From Pseudomonadota bacterium (GTDB lineage: Bacteria; Pseudomonadota; Gammaproteobacteria; Burkholderiales; Gallionellaceae), in assembly GCA_021783855.1 (NCBI GenBank), contig JAJXTL010000138.1, positions 1 to 7,790 of the forward strand: DNA of 7,790 nucleotides. The letters are read 5' to 3'. The position numbers and the translations under genes are program-made. The notes beneath the pieces are model-generated. The model was not told the DNA's origin. It did not search any database and saw only the letters and a list, made by a program, of their open reading frames with translations. Below, piece after piece: positions 1-5,786 of the stretch (position 1 is the first letter of the stretch; every line of letters starts with the position of its first letter).

Positions 1-35
1 CTGGACTCGAACCAGGGACCTGCGGATTAACAGTC
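1..35 (-). other. 3' fragment of tRNA-Asn(GTT), probable attachment-site remnant
   Basis: Read on the minus strand, this stretch gives the anticodon loop CTGTTAA (anticodon GTT), the 3' side of the anticodon stem, the variable region and the T-arm with GGTTCGAGTCC, all matching bacterial tRNA-Asn. The acceptor end lies beyond the window. The 5' side of the anticodon stem is not there: CTAGA stands where about GCGGA is needed to pair with TCCGC, and no D-arm follows. This is therefore a partial tRNA and not a working gene. Similarity that begins at the anticodon loop and runs to the 3' end is the classic footprint of tyrosine-integrase insertion into a tRNA gene, where the displaced 3' end marks one border of the element. 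That role is inferred, since no integrase gene is in the window. Confidence 0.72.
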
Positions 36-132
36 TAGCGATTAAAAACAAATACTTTTTAATAAACAACATCTTGCATTATTCGCGCTTTACGATTTTC
101 AGCTACAAAAAGTCAAAAACAGCAGTTTACAG

Positions 133-163
133 TGTACCGTAGCTACGTTTTAGCTACGGTACA
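133..163. repeat. Perfect 13-bp inverted repeat with 5-base loop
   Basis: TGTACCGTAGCTA (133-145) is the exact reverse complement of TAGCTACGGTACA (151-163), with CGTTT between them. The octamer TAGCTACG also occurs twice as a direct repeat, at 140-147 and 151-158, so the site has both dyad and tandem symmetry. It lies about 100 bp inside the tRNA fragment in AT-rich DNA. No run of T follows directly, so it is a poor intrinsic terminator. It could be an operator, a recombinase or excisionase arm site, or the end of a small repeat element. Function is unknown. Confidence 0.75.
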
Positions 164-207
164 TTTGCTGCCAGCTCACGCAGCTGACAGATAAATCTTG
201 TCGGGGG

Positions 208-322
208 TATCCACATTTGGCGGACACTCTCAACGGCGCGCTGGTAATCCATGCTGGTCAAGTTGATTTTGTTGTTTATAGGTTCGCTACCACACAGACC
301 GGCTGCAACAATAAGTTCAATC
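208..322 (+). repeat. Protein-like remnant, copy 1 of a diverged direct repeat
   Basis: This stretch resembles 2262-2377 over its whole length, with about 20 differences in the 99 aligned bases from the shared GACACTCTCAA onward. In the frame starting at 223 it reads DTLNGALVIHAGQVDFVVYR and continues FATTQTGCNNKFN to a nearby stop. It has no usable start codon, because a stop lies upstream at 151-153. Several differences between the two copies are synonymous, which suggests both descend from a coding sequence. I do not recognise the protein family. It is most simply read as the C-terminal scrap of a decayed gene. Confidence 0.6.
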
Positions 323-357
323 TAATATCCTTATAGGGAAAGCGCTGCTCCTACGGG

Positions 358-386
358 TTCGCACAGGTAAGCTTTCGTTTTATAAA
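358..386 (+). promoter_or_regulatory. Candidate sigma-70-type promoter for the beta-propeller gene
   Basis: A weak -35-like TTCGCA (358-363) is separated by 17 bp from a -10-like TATAAA (381-386), 27 bp before the start codon at 414. The spacing is ideal, the -10 is good and the -35 matches only in part. This is a motif-based guess. Confidence 0.3.
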
Positions 387-413
387 TCTGTATGTTAATA
401 AAAGGGGGTCGCT

Positions 414-1892
414 ATGCGGAACATTTCTTCAAAGTTGCAGATGCCTGTCAAACGATCCGCAGCACATCTGCTAACACTGCTTGTTTTGGGTTGTATCGGC
501 AACAGTTCCTGGGCGCAAGCAAGCGCTTCTGGGCAAGAACAATCAGGCGATCCGGTCGCGGCAGAATTCCCATATCAGTATTTCCCCCAAAATCTTCCCG
601 ACCCTGCTATAGCCGCCCTCTATCCGCAGACATGGCCCACCTATGCCGCCAATCAGGGACGGAACGCTGTGTTTGCCTTATCCGGCGACGCTCCTGAATC
701 GCTGCGCAACGGGGTGAGCTGGAAATTCGCCGGCGCCGGTGCAATTCCCCTGGACGGGCCGCCTCTGGATAACAATTTTTCGACTACTGCCTATGTCGTC
801 GGAATGCCCGTCGGGGTGTCAGTGGTGAACGGCATTGTCTATGCAGGCAGCGACAATGGCTACACTTATGCGCTCAATGCACTTGATGGCAAACTGATAT
901 GGGCGCATTACGGCTGGAACATGACCATGAGCAATCCACTGGTCATTGACGGACGCGTGTTTGTTTCCACCGGGAGCGCCTACTTCAATTATGCCAACAC
1001 CATGCTTTATGTGAAGGGCAAGCGTCCGACCCGAGGTCCTGGTTTGAACTCGATGTACGCCCTCGATGCAAAAACCGGAAAACAATTATGGGTTGATCAC
1101 TTTCCCGGTGAAGCAATGCCTACCGCTGTGTACGATCAGGGATTTTTATACCTGGGCACGGGCGACGGTCACGTTTACAAATTAGATGCCGTTACGGGCA
1201 AGCAGGTTTTGACCACGGACCTGGTTTCTTTTGTCAGCATGTCATCCCCTGCACTGGCTGGTGATAATTTGTTCCTGGGCGGCACCAATCCCAACTATTT
1301 TTATGCCGTAAACAAGAATACAGGCAATATCGCATGGAAAAAAACCATCCCCAAACTTGTCGCCACCGGCATAGGGGACTGCACGCCAGCATATGCTGAT
1401 GGACTGGTCATTCAGGAAGCTACGGTAGAGACAGGCGATAAAGCAAAACCTGTAGCCAACGTATTGCTGGCCATGGATGCTACCTCAGGCAAAATTGTGT
1501 GGCAAAAACAGTTTGAGAAGGGGCCCGTACCCCCGGCGATGAAAACGGCCACGCCCATGATTGCAGACGACAAGGTGCTTGAGGGAAGCCCGGTGACTGG
1601 CAATTACTACGCGTTCGATCTGAAAACAGGTCGCGAGTTGTGGAAGGTTAATCTGGGAGCACAAATTCGTTCAGGTGCAGCCGTGGCTGACGGCGTTGCG
1701 TACGTGCCTTACAAATCGGGCGATATTGCAGCAATCAGAATTGCGGATGGGGCTATTCTAGGAAAAAAACATCTGGGTGGAGCGTTCGGTCCTTCTTCCC
1801 CCGTTATCGTCGGGGGCACACTTTACGTTTCCAATATCTATGGATGGGTAATTGCAATTCCGTTAACCGATATTGTGCACGAAAGGGGTTAG
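414..1892 (+). CDS. Exported PQQ-type (BamB-like) beta-propeller repeat protein
   Basis: This 492-residue protein has an N-terminal export signal: basic residues, then a hydrophobic stretch at about 16-29, then AQA at 34-36 as a possible signal peptidase I site. A lipobox-like VLGC ends at Cys27, so lipoprotein processing is an alternative. The mature part has repeated propeller blades ending in the pattern YALDxxTGKxxW, seen near residues 143-163, 213-226, 245-264, 286-308, 350-363 and 397-410, with weaker blades to the end. This is the PQQ-like repeat fold shared by BamB and quinoprotein dehydrogenases. I see no dehydrogenase-specific Cys-Cys pair or cytochrome c CxxCH motif, so enzymatic activity cannot be claimed. 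A periplasmic or outer-membrane scaffold or binding role is more cautious. The start at 414 is chosen because GGGGG (404-408) lies just upstream and the signal peptide follows. It is the only intact gene in the left part and is flanked by two related remnants. Confidence 0.85.
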   Translation: MRNISSKLQMPVKRSAAHLLTLLVLGCIGNSSWAQASASGQEQSGDPVAAEFPYQYFPQNLPDPAIAALYPQTWPTYAANQGRNAVFALSGDAPESLRNGVSWKFAGAGAIPLDGPPLDNNFSTTAYVVGMPVGVSVVNGIVYAGSDNGYTYALNALDGKLIWAHYGWNMTMSNPLVIDGRVFVSTGSAYFNYANTMLYVKGKRPTRGPGLNSMYALDAKTGKQLWVDHFPGEAMPTAVYDQGFLYLGTGDGHVYKLDAVTGKQVLTTDLVSFVSMSSPALAGDNLFLGGTNPNYFYAVNKNTGNIAWKKTIPKLVATGIGDCTPAYADGLVIQEATVETGDKAKPVANVLLAMDATSGKIVWQKQFEKGPVPPAMKTATPMIADDKVLEGSPVTGNYYAFDLKTGRELWKVNLGAQIRSGAAVADGVAYVPYKSGDIAAIRIADGAILGKKHLGGAFGPSSPVIVGGTLYVSNIYGWVIAIPLTDIVHERG

Positions 1893-1996
1893 TGACTGCA
1901 AAGTGAGTGCTTTTTACGCCTTCGATTGTGAGCGCCATGCTTTTCGTACAAGTGCAATAAGTTAAGCGTATGCCAAAATTGCTGGCCCGTGTTTAA

Positions 1997-2248
1997 CAAA
2001 ATCAGACATGGCCTTACCAACTGGATAAGGCGAACTGCGATTCCCTGGCCGGCAATGCAAAAGACAATTGCAAGGCAGAAGCGGATTACGCTTTAGCCAA
2101 GGAAAAATGCGATGACAAAGCGGGCAACGAAAAAGATGTCTGTATGAAACAAGCGAAAGCCGCCCTCGTTTGCGGCACAGCCGATGCCAAGGTATTGATG
2201 GAGATAGGGACTTCTTGTTTAGATCATTCGATTGAACGTCTCTTATAG
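1997..2248 (+). pseudogene. Remnant of a Cys-x10-Cys repeat protein
   Basis: The frame from 1997 to the stop at 2246-2248 encodes about 83 residues with two copies of one unit: CDSLAGNAKDNC followed 24 residues later by CDDKAGNEKDVC, each first Cys to the next Cys of its unit being C-x10-C. Each unit is followed or preceded by Ala/Lys-rich helical sequence such as DYALAKEK and MKQAKAA. This pattern is familiar from secreted, Ala/Lys-rich hypothetical proteins of betaproteobacteria, whose function is not known. There is no start codon (a stop lies at 1994-1996), no signal peptide and no ribosome binding site. After the second repeat the sequence drifts to an unrelated tail. It is most likely a 5'- and 3'-truncated gene. 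Family assignment is from memory of the motif. Confidence 0.55.
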
Positions 2249-2261
2249 ATCGAACGCATCC

Positions 2262-2377
2262 TATCCACGATTTGACAGACACTCTCAATGGCGCACCGGT
2301 AATTCAGGCCGGACATATTGACTTTATAGTTGATAAGTTCGTTGCCACACAGACCAGCGGCAACATGAAGTTCAATC
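2262..2377 (+). repeat. Protein-like remnant, copy 2 of a diverged direct repeat
   Basis: This is the second copy of the sequence at 208-322, in the same orientation and about 2.05 kb away. In frame it reads DTLNGAPVIQAGHIDFIVDK then FVATQTSGNMKFN, after which the frame runs into the left end of the insertion sequence and stops inside it. About 21 of 33 aligned residues match copy 1. The homology also covers the preceding TATCCAC, with a one-base length difference. There is no start codon. Copies 1 and 2 bracket the propeller gene and the Cys-repeat remnant, but they look like gene scraps, not transposon ends. Confidence 0.6.
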
Positions 2378-2409
2378 CGTGCTTATCAGGTTGTCTCCCA
2401 GACCTACTA

Positions 2410-2433
2410 TTGATATTTACATAAAACATGACA
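2410..2433 (+). repeat. Left terminal inverted repeat of the IS630 element
   Basis: This begins TTGATATTTAC and contains CATGACA at its inner end. It pairs with 3498-3521 at 21 of 24 positions. TA precedes it at 2408-2409. Confidence 0.85.
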
Positions 2434-2488
2434 ACCATTTTTAATCTCATGCGTTATACCGATATCACATTCATAACTGGGGTGTCGC

Positions 2489-3497
2489 ATGGCAAAAAAG
2501 ATGGACGAAGCAACCAGGCGTCGGGTTCGGGCAGGGCGGATGTTGCTGGCTGGCAAGGTGCCGAGCGAGGTGGCCGCCAAGGTTGGCGTGGCACGACAAA
2601 CGGTATACACATGGAAAGGCATACTTGATGAAAGCGGAATCGATGCGCTGCGCGCCATGGGTGGCAAAGGTCGCCCGGCGCAACTAGATGCGAGGCAGCT
2701 TGAAACACTGCGCCGTAATTTGCTCGAACGCCCTACCAGCCATGGTTTTGGCACTGAACTCTGGACACTCAAACGTGTGCGGTTGCTTATTGAACGCCTG
2801 TTCGGTGTGTCATACAGCGAAGTACATGTCTGGCGCATTCTCGGTGTGCTCGGCTTCAGCAACCAGAAGCCGAATCGCCGCGCGATTGAACGCAATGATG
2901 AGCTTGTTTCACAATTCAAGCGCAAGACTTGGCCTGCGCTTAAAAAAAAGCCTAAAGGGAAAACCGCATAATCATCTTTGTCGACGAGTCGGGTCTGTCC
3001 GAGCGTCCCACACGGGTGCGCCCTTGGGCGCCCAAGGGGCAAACGCCAATCATCCAGTTCCATTTCAACTGGAAACACTTGTCGCTCATAGCCGGCCTTA
3101 CCCGGCTTTCCTGCCTGTTCCGCTTTCACGAAGGCAGCATCAAAAAGGAAGAGATCATCGAATTTCTCAAAGAGCTCAAGGCTCACCTCAAACGTCCGCT
3201 TCTGGTTATCTGGGATGGCCTCAAGGCACACAGATCGAAACTGGTCAGGGAATACCTGGACAGCACCGATGGGCATATTCAGGTCGCCTTCCTGTTCAGG
3301 TCGCCTTCCTGCCGCCGTACGCGCCCGATTTGAATCCGGTCGAATATCTGTGGGCGTGGCTCAAACGTCATGCGTTGGCCAACTTCTGCCCGAACAGCAT
3401 CGCCGAGCTGCAGGCGACTGCGCGCAGCAAGCTCAAGAGTGCTCAGCAGCGCCCGAGTATCATTACAGCTTGCTGGAAACAGGCAGACTTGTTTTAG
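2489..3497 (+). pseudogene. IS630-family transposase, split over three frames
   Basis: The N-terminal part (2489-2971, 160 residues) has a helix-turn-helix region around AAKVGVARQTVYTWK and the linker GGKGRPAQL. The catalytic part resumes one frame back (about 2956-3333) with FVDESG, whose first catalytic Asp is at 2983-2985, and IWDGLKAHRS, whose second Asp is at 3214-3216. The end lies in a third frame to the stop at 3495-3497, with LPPYAPDLNPVEYLW carrying the catalytic Glu at 3342-3344. All three DDE residues are therefore preserved in the DNA. The second break is caused by an exact 17-bp tandem duplication (3278-3294 and 3295-3311). Removing one copy restores GHIQVAFLPPYAPDLNPVEY. The first break could be a lost base or a -1 frameshift, but no canonical slippery heptamer lies in the only stretch where a shift would be productive. 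The start follows GGGGTG at a suitable distance. Confidence 0.9.
3278..3311 (+). repeat. Exact 17-bp tandem duplication inside the transposase
   Basis: TTCAGGTCGCCTTCCTG occurs twice back to back. Seventeen bases is not a multiple of three, so the second copy throws the DDE domain out of frame just before its catalytic Glu. It is typical of replication slippage, and the perfect identity of the copies suggests a recent event. Confidence 0.95.
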
Positions 3498-3521
3498 TGT
3501 CATGATTTATGTAAAGCTCAA
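3498..3521 (-). repeat. Right terminal inverted repeat of the IS630 element
   Basis: Read on the minus strand it begins TTGAGCTTTAC and ends CATGACA, matching the left end at 21 of 24 positions. TA follows at 3522-3523, within the truncated fumC. Confidence 0.85.
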
Positions 3522-3912
3522 TAACATCATCGTTGAGGTAAATACTGTGATTCATACCAACACCAAGCAATTCAGAAGCACGGTTAGCGAGCACCTCATT
3601 CATATTCATGTTGCTCTGCGTACCAGAGCCTGTCTGCCAGACCGACAACGGAAACTCATCCCGGTGACGGCCGGCTAGCACTTCGTCGGCAGCCTGCACG
3701 ATAGCCATTGCCTTTGTTTCATCCAGCAATCTCAACTCGCAATTGACCACTGCGCAGGCACGTTTAACTTGCGCAAGGGCCATGATAACTTCCTCAGCCA
3801 TTATTTCAGACGAGATATGGAAGTGTTCGAGCGAGCGTTGTGTCTGTGCGCCCCAGAGCCTGTCTGATGAAACTTCGATGACACCTAACGAATCGCGTTC
3901 ACTTCTGTTCAT
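3522..3912 (-). pseudogene. fumC: Class II fumarate hydratase, N-terminal fragment cut by the IS
   Basis: FumC makes (S)-malate from fumarate in the TCA cycle as a cytosolic homotetramer. The first 130 codons are present: [14 protein letters not shown], then [15 protein letters not shown] and the substrate-region segment [20 protein letters not shown] (residues 91-110), ending at LNDDV, where the family normally continues NRGQSS. At that point the IS630 right end begins, and the reading frame runs into IS sequence and stops at 3463. A complete FumC has about 460 residues, so roughly 70% is missing, including the GSSxMPxKxNP signature loop. The product cannot be active. The start at 3912 is preferred over the in-frame ATG at 4023, because family similarity begins there and a purine-rich AGAGAG precedes it. 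The missing 3' part is not found elsewhere in the window. Confidence 0.92.
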
Positions 3913-4029
3913 GATGCTCTCTATGAAATCGCCTTTATTATCAAAAAATGTAGAAAATCTGATCTTGTGCGCAAAGGTTGGACGATGCTCTGCCGGTTGG
4001 CTAGTGGCTGAGATCGGCACCATGATTCA

Positions 4030-4575
4030 TTATCGCTTGCCCTTGCGCAGCATCCAGCCTATGGCAATCAATGCCCAGCCATCAAACAGCAGACTGATAC
4101 CCACATACATACCCACCAGCCACAACGAAGTGGCTGGCCATCCGATCAGAAACAGCGAGGCCAACATAGCCGAGACAACACCATTAAAAGTCATCCAGCC
4201 CCAGCCTTTGTCAGGATGGATAGACTGGGCGAGGGTGAAGCTGTGCACAGCATCCAATAACAGATAAAAGGCCAGCAACAGTCCCACCGCTTCCACACCT
4301 GATACAGGATAAAACAGCATCAGGCCTCCGAAGATGAACAACAGGGCTGGTTTGATCCAGTCCATAACACTCTTCGGGTTATATTGATAGGTGTGTACGG
4401 CCCATAAACTACCGCCGGCAAGCAATAGCCAGGCGACAAAAATGACAGTACTCAGGGACATCACACCCGGCAGAAAAATACCCGCCGTTCCCAGCACAAC
4501 CAGCAATATCCCGATGATCAAAGTGTATGGTCCGAACTTATCAAAGGCTTTTTTATCAACGGGTAATACGTTCAT
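4030..4575 (-). CDS. HdeD/DUF308-family integral membrane protein
   Basis: This 181-residue protein is mostly hydrophobic, with about six membrane segments arranged as three hairpins. Examples are LIIGILLVVLGTAGIFLPGV near residues 19-38, an AWLLLAGGSLWAV segment, ALLFIFGGLMLFYPV, a GLLLAFYLLLDAVHSF segment and two more before a basic C-terminus (LRKGKR). The repeated pattern of a Gly-rich helix followed by FxPG or FYPV is typical of the HdeD/DUF308 family. E. coli HdeD is linked to acid resistance at high cell density, but the biochemical role of the family is not settled. The start has an AGGAG seven bases upstream. The gene lies 15 bp downstream of the slipin gene and is very likely cotranscribed with it. 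A gap of 117 bp separates it from fumC. Confidence 0.85.
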   Translation of the reverse strand: MNVLPVDKKAFDKFGPYTLIIGILLVVLGTAGIFLPGVMSLSTVIFVAWLLLAGGSLWAVHTYQYNPKSVMDWIKPALLFIFGGLMLFYPVSGVEAVGLLLAFYLLLDAVHSFTLAQSIHPDKGWGWMTFNGVVSAMLASLFLIGWPATSLWLVGMYVGISLLFDGWALIAIGWMLRKGKR

Positions 4576-4590
4576 CCTTTTTCTCCTGGA

Positions 4591-5475
4591 TTATCCTGCG
4601 GCTGCAACCGTCTGTGGAACAACTTCTGGATCAGGTATTTCTTTAGTCGCGAGCGAGAGCGCCAGGCTTGTTACCGAAGGATTCAGGCTATCGACCATCG
4701 AACTGGGAATAAGAATCGTGGCCCCCCGCTCCTTAGTGGTCTCGTAAATGATGTTCATGGCTCTGAGTTGCAGCGCCGCAGGATGACCGGCATAAATATC
4801 GGCAGCTTCGACAAACTTACCGGCGATTGCGGCTTCGGCTGATCCTAGTATCACCCGTGCCTGTTTCTCGCGCTCAGCCTGGGCCTGACGCGACATGGCA
4901 TCCTGCAATGCCTCAGGGAGCGCAACATCGCGAATCTCGACCGAACCCACCGTTACGCCCCAGGGAGCAGTTTTTGCGCCGATCTCATTCTTCAGTTGCG
5001 CGTCGGCATCCTTGCGATCGGATAGCAATGCCGCCAGCATCGATGACCCGATCATCTCGCGCAACGAGGTTTGCGCAACCTGATCTATCGCTTGGCGATA
5101 GTTGGTAATGGCCAATGCGGCCTTTTCTGCATCGTGCACATGCCAAAAAATGATCGCATCGACATTGACAGGAACGGTGTCCCTGGTCAGCGCCTGCTCG
5201 GCATTAAAACCCGTTGTCTGAATACGTTCGTCGATCACGGCAATCACCTTGTCAAGGATCGGAATGATGACGAACATGCCGGCTCCTTTGACACTTTGCA
5301 GTTTTCCCATCCTCAGGATGACAAACTTCTGCCAGGTATTGGCCATCTTTAGTGACATCGCAATAACGGCTGCTAATGCGAAGAACACCAGCGCCAGGTA
5401 AGCATTCACCCACATGCCAACGGCAAGGCCGGCAATAATAAGAATAAAGACCAAAAACGATGTGATTGGATTCAT
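4591..5475 (-). CDS. Slipin/stomatin-like SPFH-domain membrane protein
   Basis: The 294-residue protein starts with two adjacent hydrophobic segments (about residues 4-43) and then the SPFH (band 7) domain: WQKFVILRMGKLQSVKGAG, the FVIIPILDKVIAVIDERIQT stretch, and LTRDTVPVNVDAIIFWHV. The later REMIGSSMLAALLSDRKDAD and VEIRDVALPEALQDAMSRQA segments, followed by QAEREKQARVILGSAEAA, are typical of slipins, as is the ILIPSSMVDSL near the end. Such proteins form membrane-anchored oligomers and scaffold proteases or lipid domains. The start at 5475 is chosen over 5523 because AAGGAACG lies just before it and the family N-terminus fits. The usual slipin partner, an NfeD-type protein, is not beside it; an HdeD-like gene follows 15 bp downstream instead. 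Confidence 0.9.
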   Translation of the reverse strand: MNPITSFLVFILIIAGLAVGMWVNAYLALVFFALAAVIAMSLKMANTWQKFVILRMGKLQSVKGAGMFVIIPILDKVIAVIDERIQTTGFNAEQALTRDTVPVNVDAIIFWHVHDAEKAALAITNYRQAIDQVAQTSLREMIGSSMLAALLSDRKDADAQLKNEIGAKTAPWGVTVGSVEIRDVALPEALQDAMSRQAQAEREKQARVILGSAEAAIAGKFVEAADIYAGHPAALQLRAMNIIYETTKERGATILIPSSMVDSLNPSVTSLALSLATKEIPDPEVVPQTVAAAG

Positions 5476-5577
5476 GTGGATCGTTCCTTGTATTTGCTTG
5501 AGAAATTCAAAATTACACGTCATCGCGCGCTATTTCTGTGCGATGTCGTACCAACGCAAACAATCAAGCAATAGCAA

Positions 5578-5751
5578 TCACAATCGAATCCGCGTTGCCG
5601 TAGAATATGTGTGGTTTCCAAAGGAGCATGCCATATAGTCCTCCAATGCATGGCGAGGATGCAGACACTCCAGCGCGATAGGCATACCCTTCACAAAATC
5701 CTGTATACCCTCCTCGAACGGCAGAAACGGGCCCGATCTCTGGTAGCGCAC
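5578..5751 (-). CDS. Possible small ORF of unknown function (57 aa, GTG start) or gene remnant
   Basis: In the 311-bp gap between the 131-aa gene and the slipin gene, the minus strand has an open frame from a stop at 5761-5763 to TGA at 5578-5580. The sequence looks protein-like: RSGPFLPFEEGIQDFVKGMP, then LECLHPRHALEDYMACSFGN. It has a balanced composition and many G/C third positions through the middle. The only upstream start is GTG at 5751, without a convincing ribosome binding site. An internal ATG (the Met of KGMP) would give a shorter product. I do not recognise the family. It may be a real small gene, or the C-terminal scrap of a lost one whose 5' end was deleted. Confidence 0.35.
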   Translation of the reverse strand: MRYQRSGPFLPFEEGIQDFVKGMPIALECLHPRHALEDYMACSFGNHTYSTATRIRL

Positions 5752-5786
5752 GCTGATATAAGTCTATTTATCCTGGCATGCCGGCT

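Larger units (their letters stand above)
2410..3521 (+). mobile_element. IS630-family insertion sequence, 1112 bp, transposase broken
   Basis: The limits are set by 24-bp terminal inverted repeats (2410-2433 and 3498-3521, three mismatches) and by TA immediately outside each end (2408-2409 and 3522-3523), which fits the TA target preference of IS630/Tc1 elements. The length of about 1.1 kb is normal for the family. It holds a single transposase gene in several frames. The right flank is fumC sequence but the left flank is not the missing part of fumC, so the flanking TAs may not be an original target duplication. With its transposase disrupted, the copy could move only if another copy supplied the enzyme. 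Confidence 0.9.

Noticed and set aside
133..163. The strong hairpin as a rho-independent terminator
   Set aside because: Neither side has a T-run directly after the stem, and no gene ends next to it within the window.
222..2377. Repeats around the propeller gene as ends of a composite transposon
   Set aside because: The copies are in direct orientation, strongly diverged, protein-like in frame, and associated with no transposase or target duplication. They fit decayed paralogous genes better.
2942..2949. A8 run as a programmed frameshift site in the IS630 transposase
   Set aside because: A -1 shift there leads at once to TAA at 2953-2955, so it cannot join the HTH and DDE parts.
2407..3276. 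Long minus-strand open frame (289 codons) across the insertion sequence
   Set aside because: It is antisense to the clear IS630 transposase, and its translation has no recognisable protein character.
3913..4023. N-terminal extension of fumC to the ATG at 4023
   Set aside because: The extra 37 residues do not resemble FumC, which begins at MNRSERDS, and a better ribosome-binding context precedes 3912.
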